A stretch of DNA of 64,000 bases from JBBWZH01 sp035544115. Lineage in GTDB: Bacteria; Actinomycetota; Actinomycetes; Mycobacteriales; CADCTP01. The stretch lies in assembly GCA_963714145.1 (NCBI GenBank), contig OY970235.1, forward strand, positions 3,348,001 through 3,412,000, written 5' to 3'. A program made the position numbers and the translations under genes. Each line of letters begins with the position of its first letter. The stretch's first letter is position 1. The notes under the pieces were generated by a model. The model did no database searches, was not told the origin of the DNA, and worked only from the letters and a program-made list of their open reading frames with translations. Shown in pieces: positions 7,992 through 13,930 of the stretch.

Positions 7992-8627
7992 TCACGCCCC
8001 GCTGAGCAGCGCGGTGACGGCCGCCTTGCCGGCCTGCTTCGCGGCGGATTCGGCCAGGTCCATCCCGAGATCCTTGAGCTGGGCGCCCCAGGTCTTGCTG
8101 CTCGGCCAGCCGATGTCGCCGCCCACGGTCCGGTCGAAGAAGATGAACACCTCGCCGCCCTCGGACTTCGTGTTGAAGATCGCCCAGTACTTGTGCACCT
8201 CGACCGGCTGGCCGGGCTTGCCGCCCAGGATCTTCCATTCGAAGACCGGGGTGTTGGACCAGCTGAGGTTGATGCCCACCGTCCGGTGCTCGTAGTGGAT
8301 GAACGAGGGGTCCATCCCGTTCCCGATCGCGATGGTCTCGCCGAACTTGATCGGCCCGGTGTCGGGGCCGGAGCGGGCGAAGAACCAGCGGGCCACCTTG
8401 CGGCCGGTCTCCGGCTCGGCGTCGTCGGTCCAGCCCAGGTTGATTCCGAAGGTCTGCTTCTCGTGCTGCAGGAACTTCCGGATCCGCGCGTTCTTCAGGT
8501 TGTAGCTCCGGCTCGCCGAGTCCGTGAAACGCGCCTTGGGCAACACGAATCCGGACTGGTCGGTGCCGATCATCCATTGCTTGTAGTGCTCGGCCAGCTT
8601 CTCCGCGGCCGCCTCGACGGTGGTCAC
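7992..8627 (-). CDS. Protein with three internal repeats, beta-trefoil-like, function unknown
   Basis: A 211-residue protein, not recognised as a named family. Three segments share a pattern: 'FLQHEKQTFGINLGW', 'FIHYEHRTVGINLSW' and 'FIFFDRTVGGDIGW', each followed or preceded by an aromatic-rich strand. This threefold pseudo-symmetry at about 45-55 residues suggests a beta-trefoil or similar lectin/toxin-like fold, which is an inference. There is no signal peptide; the C-terminus is an alanine/lysine-rich helix. GTG 8627 has a perfect GGAGG 4 bases upstream, supplied by the last 116-bp tandem repeat, and overlaps the stop of the preceding mini-ORF. Confidence 0.65.
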   Translation of the reverse strand: MTTVEAAAEKLAEHYKQWMIGTDQSGFVLPKARFTDSASRSYNLKNARIRKFLQHEKQTFGINLGWTDDAEPETGRKVARWFFARSGPDTGPIKFGETIAIGNGMDPSFIHYEHRTVGINLSWSNTPVFEWKILGGKPGQPVEVHKYWAIFNTKSEGGEVFIFFDRTVGGDIGWPSSKTWGAQLKDLGMDLAESAAKQAGKAAVTALLSGA

Positions 8628-8743
8628 TGTGCCTCCAGTTCGCCGCGCTGCGCGCCCAGCGCGACGTCTTCCCTCGGCCCCGCGCAGCGACTCCGTCGGC
8701 GCGTTGCCTCAGTCCAGACGCCGCTGCGCTCCGCTTCGCTCAC
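8624..8743 (-). CDS. Repeat-encoded 39-residue mini-ORF, copy nearest the 211-residue gene
   Basis: GTG 8743 to TGA at 8626-8624, product starting 'SEAERSGVWTEATRRRSRC' and ending 'RGELEAQ'. Its TGA overlaps the GTG start of the 211-residue gene (GTGA), and the GGAGG for that gene lies within its last codons. It is probably a leader coupling translation to the downstream gene; whether the peptide has a function of its own is unknown. Confidence 0.5.
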   Translation of the reverse strand: MSEAERSGVWTEATRRRSRCAGPREDVALGAQRGELEAQ

Positions 8744-8859
8744 TGTGCCTCCAGTTCGCCGCGCTGCGCGCCCAGCGCGACGTCTTCCCTCGGCCCCGCG
8801 CAGCGACTCCGTCGGCGCGTTGCCTCAGTCCAGACGCCGCTGCGCTCCGCTTCGCTCAC
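8740..8859 (-). CDS. Repeat-encoded 39-residue mini-ORF, second copy
   Basis: GTG 8859 to TGA 8742-8740, essentially the same peptide as the neighbouring copy. The stop overlaps the next start by GTGA, and a GGAGG lies just upstream of that start. The copy-to-copy identity at DNA level suggests recent duplication. Confidence 0.5.
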   Translation of the reverse strand: MSEAERSGVWTEATRRRSRCAGPREDVALGAQRGELEAQ

Positions 8860-8975
8860 TGTGCCTCCAGTTCGTCGCGCTGCGCGCCCAGCGCGACGTC
8901 TTCCCTCGGCCCCGCGCAGCGACTCCGTCGGCGCGTTGCCTCAGTCCAGACGCCGCGGCGCTCCGCTTCGCTCAC
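8856..8975 (-). CDS. Repeat-encoded 39-residue mini-ORF, third copy
   Basis: GTG 8975 to TGA 8858-8856, encoding the same 39-residue basic/acidic peptide with one or two substitutions. It is chained to the next copy by a 4-base GTGA overlap. Confidence 0.5.
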   Translation of the reverse strand: MSEAERRGVWTEATRRRSRCAGPREDVALGAQRDELEAQ

Positions 8976-9091
8976 TGTGCCTCCAGTTCGCCGCGCTGCG
9001 CGCCCAGCGCGACGTCTTCCCTCGGCCCCGCCCACTGACTCCGTCGGCGCGTTGCCTCAGTCCAGACGCCGCGGCGCTCCTCTGTGCTCAC
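8972..9091 (-). CDS. Repeat-encoded 39-residue mini-ORF, first and most diverged copy
   Basis: GTG 9091 preceded by GGGAGGAG, so translation of the whole chain can begin here. The peptide starts 'STEERRGVWTEATRRRSQW', differing from later copies in its N-terminus and mid-region; the last 17 codons are the same. It is the likely founder of the array. It starts about 110 bases after the stop of the upstream SARP gene on the same strand. Confidence 0.5.
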   Translation of the reverse strand: MSTEERRGVWTEATRRRSQWAGPREDVALGAQRGELEAQ

Positions 9092-9202
9092 CAGTTCTCC
9101 TCCCGTTGTGCCGTGGTTCGGCAGAGGAAGGGTGCCGAGCGGTTCTGGGCAACCACTGGGAGAGTGCTGGGCGGCCCGCGCCGCGGGCCCGGGCCGGCCC
9201 GG

Positions 9203-12200
9203 TCAGCGGGCCGTGACGGCGTCCAGTTCGGTCAGCTGGGCGCGGACCGCGGCGGCCCGGGGGTGGCCGAGGCCGGTGTAGCGGGTCACCGCCTGCCGGT
9301 AGTGCGCCCGGGCCCGGTCCGGGTCGCGGAGGGCCTGGTACGCACGGCCGAGGCCGGCGTGCGCGCGGGCCTGCTGGTCGGCGCCGCCGGTGTCCCGGAC
9401 GGCGGCCAGCGCCGCGGTGTGGTGGGTGCGGGCATCGGCGGGGCGGCCGGCCGCGAGCGCGGCCTCGCCGAGACCGTTCAGCGCCCAGGCTTCGCCGTAC
9501 CGGTCGTCCGAGTCGCGGAACAGCGCGAGGGCCCGGCGATGGTGCCCGGCGGCCTGCTCGGGGCGGCCGAGCCGGGTGCAGGCGGCGCCGAGGTTGTCCA
9601 GCGCGCTGGCCTGCCCGGCCTGGTTGCCGACCTGCTCGTGCAGGGCGAGGGCCTGCCGGTGGTGCTCGGCGGCCTGCTGGTGCCGGCCGAGTTCCTGCTC
9701 GGCCAGCCCGAGGTTGTCCAGCGCGTGCGCCTCGCCCCACCGGTCGCCCAGCCGCCGGCACAGGTCGAGGGCCTGCTCGAGGTGGTCGACGGCCGCCGCG
9801 TACCGGCCCAGCCGCCAGCTGGCGGTGCCGAGGTTGACCAGGGCGTGGGCTTCGTCGGCCTGGTTGCCGTCCTGCCGGTACCGGTCCGGCGCCTGCTGGT
9901 GGTGGTAGGCGGCCTGCTCGTACCGACCCATCCGGTCGTGCATGATGCCGAGGTTGTCCAGCGTGCGGGCTTCGCTGGTCCGGTCGCCGGCCTGCCGGAA
10001 CAGCGCCAGCGCCTGCTCGTAGTCGTCGATGGCCGGCGCGTACCGGCCCAGGTTCAGGTGGGCGGCGCCCAGGCCGCGCAGCGCGTGCGCTTCGCCGATC
10101 CGGTCCGCGGTGCGCCGGGCGGCGCGGCGGGCGTGGCCGTGGATGGCCAGCGCGTGGATGGGATTCCCGCCGTTGAGGTAGCGGAACAGCGCGCCGGCCA
10201 GCCGGACGGTGTGGGCCGGCCAGCCATGGTCGGCGGTGTAGGCGGCGACCGCGCTCAGGGTGGGACGCTCGCCGTCCAGCCACTCCCGGGCGGCGGCCGG
10301 GTCGGTCAGGTCCGCGGCCTGGGTCGCCGCCGGCGCGCCGCCGGGCCGGTGCCGGCTGTCCGCGGAGTAGAGGGTCTGGCTGGCGGTCGCCGCGGTGGCC
10401 AGGTAGTAGTCGAACAGCCCGGTCAACGCCGCCCGCCGCTGGTCGGCGGAGTCCTCGGCGCCGGCCGCGCCGGCGGCGTAGGCCCGCAGCAGGTCGTGCA
10501 TGCGGTACCGGCCGGCCCCGCTGGTCTCGATCAGGTGCCCGCGGGCGAGCCGGTCGAGGGCCCGCCGGGCGTCGTCGACGCCGGTGCCGGTGAGCGCGGC
10601 GGCGGCCGGGGCGTCCAGGTCGGGGCCGGGGTGCAGGCCGGCCAGCCGGAACAGGCGGGCCGCGTCCGGCGGCAGCCGCCGGTAGGACCAGGAGAACACC
10701 GCCCGTACCGCCGCCCGCGGGTCGTCGCCGGCGTCCAGCCGGTCCAGCCGCCGCTGCCGGTCGGCCAGCTCGCCGACCAGGTCGGCCAGCGCGGTGGCCG
10801 GGCGGGCGGCGGCCAGCTCGGCGGCGACCCGCAGCGCCAGCGGCAGCCGGGCGCACTGGCCGGCCAGCGCGAGGGCGGCCTCCGGCTGGGCGTCCACCCG
10901 GGCGCCGATCAACCGGCGCAGCAGGGTGACCGCGTCCGCGGCCGGCAGCAGATCGAGGTCGACCCGGTGGGCGCCGTGCCGGGCCACCAGCCCGGCCAGC
11001 GAATCCCGGCTGGTCACCAGCACCACGCAGGACGGCGCGCCGGGCAGCAGCGGGCGGACCTGCTCGACGGTGGCGGCGTTGTCCAGCACCACCAGCAGCC
11101 GCCGGCCGGCCAGCTCGGTGCGGTAGCGGGCGGCCCGGTCGGCCAGCTCGACCGGGATCTCCGGGCCGGGCACCCCCAGCGCGGTCAGGAACCCGGCCAG
11201 CGCGTCGGCCGCGGGCACCGGCTGGTCGGGGTCGTAACCGCGCAGGTCCACGTACAGCTGGCCGTCCGGGAACCGGTCGCGGGCCTGGTGCGCCCACCGG
11301 ACCGCCAGCGCCGTCTTGCCCACCCCGGCGGTGCCGGACACCGCGGAGATCAACACCGCCATCGCCGCGACGGCCGGCGGATCCGGACCGTCGACCCGGT
11401 CGGCGGTCAGCAGGCCGGTCAGCTCGGCCAGCTCGGCGCCGCGGCCGGTGAAGCCGGCCACGTCCGCCGGCAGCTGGGCCGGCACCGGCCGCTCGCGGAC
11501 CCGCGGCTGGCCGGTCGGCGGCTCTGGCGCCACCACACCGGCCGGTTCGGCCGCGGCCGGAGCCGCCGGCCCGCCGGCCGGTCCGGCCGGCGGACCGGCC
11601 AGGATCGTCCGGTGCGCCTGCTGCAGCGCGGCGCCGGGCTCGACGCCGAGCTGATCGACCAGCGAGCGCCGGATCCGTTGGTACGCGGCCAGCGCGTCGG
11701 CCTGCCGGTCCGCCCCGTGCAGCGCCAGCATCAGCTGCGCCCACAGCCGCTCCCGCAGCGGGTGGTCGGCCACCAGCACCCGCAGCTCGGCCACCAGGCT
11801 CGCGGCCCGCCCCAGCCGCAGGTCCACCTCGACCCGCTCCTCGAGCACGGCCAGCCGGCGCTCGGCCAGACTGGCCGCCGCCACCCGGCACACCTCCAGC
11901 CGGACGCCGTCCAGCGCCGGCCCACGCCAGCAGGACAGCGCCTCGGCCAGCAGCGTGGCCGCTTCGTCCAGCGCCGGCGGCGTGCGCCCGGCCGCCGCCC
12001 GGCCGGCCGCGGCCAGGTCCTCGAACCGGTCCCGGTCGAGCTCGCCCGGCCGCACCTCCAGCAGGTACCCGGGCGGGCGGGTCAGCAGCCGCTCGCCCGG
12101 CCCGGCCCGCAGGCTGCGCCGCAGCCCGGACACGCAGCCCTGCAGCAGGCCGTGGGCCGTCGCCGGCGGCCGGTCGCCCCAGAGCTGGTCGACCAGCCGG

Positions 12201-12328
12201 TCGACCGACACGACCTGGTTCGCGTGCAGCAGCAACACCGCCAGCAGCGCGTGCTGCTGCGGCCCGCCGACGGCCAACCGCTGGTCATCGGCCCAGATCT
12301 CGAGCGGCCCCAGGATCCCGAATCTCAT
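9203..12328 (-). CDS. AfsR/SARP-type regulator: winged helix, BTAD, NB-ARC ATPase and TPR
   Basis: A 1041-residue regulator starting at ATG 12328 ('RFGILGPLEIWADD'). Domain order: OmpR-type winged helix (about 1-95), bacterial transcriptional activation domain (about 100-245, 'ALDEAATLLAEALSCWRG'), alanine/proline linker, NB-ARC ATPase (about 285-560) with Walker A 'GTAGVGKTALAV' and Walker B-like 'RRLLVVLDNA', then many tetratricopeptide repeats to the end ('ALDNLGLAEQELGRHQQA' and similar). Such proteins activate secondary-metabolite or developmental genes in actinomycetes. The target is unknown: candidates are the chained mini-ORF/211-residue unit downstream or the divergent RTX gene at 12546. 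Confidence 0.92.
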   Translation of the reverse strand: MRFGILGPLEIWADDQRLAVGGPQQHALLAVLLLHANQVVSVDRLVDQLWGDRPPATAHGLLQGCVSGLRRSLRAGPGERLLTRPPGYLLEVRPGELDRDRFEDLAAAGRAAAGRTPPALDEAATLLAEALSCWRGPALDGVRLEVCRVAAASLAERRLAVLEERVEVDLRLGRAASLVAELRVLVADHPLRERLWAQLMLALHGADRQADALAAYQRIRRSLVDQLGVEPGAALQQAHRTILAGPPAGPAGGPAAPAAAEPAGVVAPEPPTGQPRVRERPVPAQLPADVAGFTGRGAELAELTGLLTADRVDGPDPPAVAAMAVLISAVSGTAGVGKTALAVRWAHQARDRFPDGQLYVDLRGYDPDQPVPAADALAGFLTALGVPGPEIPVELADRAARYRTELAGRRLLVVLDNAATVEQVRPLLPGAPSCVVLVTSRDSLAGLVARHGAHRVDLDLLPAADAVTLLRRLIGARVDAQPEAALALAGQCARLPLALRVAAELAAARPATALADLVGELADRQRRLDRLDAGDDPRAAVRAVFSWSYRRLPPDAARLFRLAGLHPGPDLDAPAAAALTGTGVDDARRALDRLARGHLIETSGAGRYRMHDLLRAYAAGAAGAEDSADQRRAALTGLFDYYLATAATASQTLYSADSRHRPGGAPAATQAADLTDPAAAREWLDGERPTLSAVAAYTADHGWPAHTVRLAGALFRYLNGGNPIHALAIHGHARRAARRTADRIGEAHALRGLGAAHLNLGRYAPAIDDYEQALALFRQAGDRTSEARTLDNLGIMHDRMGRYEQAAYHHQQAPDRYRQDGNQADEAHALVNLGTASWRLGRYAAAVDHLEQALDLCRRLGDRWGEAHALDNLGLAEQELGRHQQAAEHHRQALALHEQVGNQAGQASALDNLGAACTRLGRPEQAAGHHRRALALFRDSDDRYGEAWALNGLGEAALAAGRPADARTHHTAALAAVRDTGGADQQARAHAGLGRAYQALRDPDRARAHYRQAVTRYTGLGHPRAAAVRAQLTELDAVTAR

Positions 12329-12545
12329 CCACCGTCCCCAGCGTGCGTCGGCGGCACGCGGACAGCCCGGACGGCCGGCCAGCGGCAGCGGCGCACCTCC
12401 AGACGAGCGGCGAGCGGCCCGGCAGATACCTGCCCGGCCGCCCGCGTGCCCAGCGACTGCCCAGGGGTCACCCAGAGCGCGCTGGCACGGTCCGCGACGG
12501 CGGCCGGTCAGCCGACCGGCCGCGCCGACCACGGAAGGACCACGC

Positions 12546-13658
12546 ATGAGAAGGACCCGCACGCTGCTCCGGATCGCCGTGCTCGCCGCCGCCGGGGCAC
12601 TGCTGCTCGTCCCGGCGACGCCCAGCGGCGCGGCGGCCGTGACCTGCAACGGGCAGCCGGTCACCCTGCCGCCCGGCGGTTCCGGCCCCGACACGATCAA
12701 CGGCACCGCCGGCAACGACGTGATCTCGGCCGGCGGCGGCAACGACACCATCCGCGGCAACGGCGGCAACGACCTCGTCTGCGGGGACGCCGGCGACGAC
12801 ATCGTCGTCGGCGGCACCGGCACCGACACGATCTTCGGCGGCGCCGGCAACGACTGGTCCGAGGCCGACCAGGCCGGCGTCGACGGCGCCGACAGCTTCT
12901 TCGGCGGTGCCGGCCACGACACGATGGCGTACGAGAACCGGCTGCCGGCCGTGACGATCACGTTGGACGACGTCGCGAACGACGGTGGCCCCGGCGAGGG
13001 CGACAACGTCCGGACCGACATCGAGGCGATCCGCGGCAGCCAGGGCAACGACACGATCACCGGCGGCACCCTGCGGGTGGTCGTCTTCGGCCGGACCGGC
13101 AACGACACGATCACCGGTAGCAGTGCCAACGACATCCTCTACGGCGAAGGGGGCGACGACACGGTCAACGGCGGCGCCGCGGCCGACCAGCTGTACGGCG
13201 GGCCGGGCAACGACACGGTCAACGGCGGGGCCAACAACGACCTGCTCTACGCCGAGCCGATCTTCGACGGCGTCGACCGGTACTTCGGCGGCTCCGGCAG
13301 CGACGTGGTCAGCTCGCCGCGGACCGCCAGCCAGACGCTGAACCTGGACGGCGCCGCGAACGACGGGCTGGCCGGCGAGGGCGACACCATCGGCACCGAC
13401 GTGGAGAACCTCAGCGGCGGTGCGGGCAACGACACGCTCACCGGCAACGCCGGCAACAACTCGCTCAGCGGTGCCGGCGGGAGCGACCGGCTGACCGGCG
13501 GCGCCGGCAGCGACGTGCTCAGCGGTGACCACGGCGACGGGGACCGGCTCGACGGGGTGGACGGCGTGCCGGGCAACGACCGCCTCGACGGCGGGCTGGG
13601 CCTCGACGACACCTGCATCTCCGACCCGCTCGACCCGGAGAGCGCCTGCGAGAACTGA
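12546..13658 (+). CDS. Secreted RTX (haemolysin-type calcium-binding repeat) protein
   Basis: A 370-residue protein. ATG 12546 follows GGAAGGA. Residues 1-30 form a Sec signal ('LLRIAVLAAAGALLLVP'), cleaved near 'GAAA'. The rest consists of glycine/aspartate nonapeptides of the GGxGxDxUx type ('NGTAGNDVISAGGGNDTIRG', 'FGGAGNDW', 'LTGGAGSDVLSG'), which fold as calcium-filled beta rolls outside the cell. No catalytic domain is visible, so it is an RTX-only protein of unknown role. It is divergent from the SARP gene and followed by a strong terminator. Confidence 0.9.
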   Translation: MRRTRTLLRIAVLAAAGALLLVPATPSGAAAVTCNGQPVTLPPGGSGPDTINGTAGNDVISAGGGNDTIRGNGGNDLVCGDAGDDIVVGGTGTDTIFGGAGNDWSEADQAGVDGADSFFGGAGHDTMAYENRLPAVTITLDDVANDGGPGEGDNVRTDIEAIRGSQGNDTITGGTLRVVVFGRTGNDTITGSSANDILYGEGGDDTVNGGAAADQLYGGPGNDTVNGGANNDLLYAEPIFDGVDRYFGGSGSDVVSSPRTASQTLNLDGAANDGLAGEGDTIGTDVENLSGGAGNDTLTGNAGNNSLSGAGGSDRLTGGAGSDVLSGDHGDGDRLDGVDGVPGNDRLDGGLGLDDTCISDPLDPESACEN

Positions 13659-13671
13659 CCGCGTCAACCGG

Positions 13672-13708
13672 GCGCCGGCGGTCGAGGGGACACCCCGACC
13701 GCCGGCGC
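13672..13708 (+). terminator. Hairpin terminator of the RTX gene
   Basis: GCGCCGGCGGTCG (13672-13684) pairs perfectly with CGACCGCCGGCGC (13696-13708) across an 11-nt loop, 14 bases after the RTX stop codon. There is no U tract, as is usual in GC-rich actinobacteria. Confidence 0.72.
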
Positions 13709-13875
13709 GGCGGGCACCGGATCCGGCCGGACCCGGCGGCGTGGTTGACCGGCGGCCCGCCCGCACTGACCTGGCCGGGGAGGTCGGCGCGGCCGGGCCG
13801 CAGCCCGCCCGCCGACCCCGGCGGCGCCGCCGCTGTCCGTTGACACAGCGTCGCGGCGATGCTTGAGTCCAGGTT

Positions 13876-13889
13876 GGCAAACGTTTTCC
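13876..13889. promoter_or_regulatory. LacI-family-like operator upstream of the glycosidase gene
   Basis: GGCAAACGTTTTCC is a 14-bp dyad with a central CG (12 of 14 positions symmetric), the layout of LacI/GalR-family operators that commonly control glycosidase genes. It lies 42-55 bases upstream of the start codon. No LacI gene is present in this window, so the regulator would be encoded elsewhere. Confidence 0.45.
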
Positions 13890-13909
13890 TAGTTTTCCTA
13901 ATTTTCCTC
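13883..13909. repeat. Triplicated 9-bp direct repeat upstream of the glycosidase gene
   Basis: GTTTTCCTA, GTTTTCCTA and ATTTTCCTC follow each other at 13883, 13892 and 13901 with no spacer. The first overlaps the right arm of the LacI-like dyad. The pyrimidine-rich, low-GC run stands out from its surroundings. Confidence 0.7.
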
Positions 13910-13930
13910 GATTCGCCAGTGAGGTGCATC

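Larger units (their letters stand above)
8625..9088. repeat. Four tandem 116-bp direct repeats
   Basis: Identical CACTGTGCCTCCAGTTCG starts occur at 8625, 8741, 8857 (one change) and 8973, exactly 116 bp apart. Three copies are near identical; the fourth (8973-9088) has diverged at its far end. On the minus strand every unit contains GGAGG, a GTG start 4 bases later and an open frame of 39 codons. Since 116 is not a multiple of 3, the frame shifts by one repeat to the next, and each unit is its own ORF. Confidence 0.95.

Noticed and set aside
8625..9088. Possible CRISPR or IS-end repeats
   Set aside because: Repeats are contiguous 116-bp copies with no spacers, no transposase and no target-site duplications.
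8861..13120. A very long open frame on the + strand opposite the SARP gene
   Set aside because: Arg/Gly/Val/Pro-rich translation without domains, antisense to a protein with clear winged-helix, NB-ARC and TPR motifs; a GC-driven shadow.
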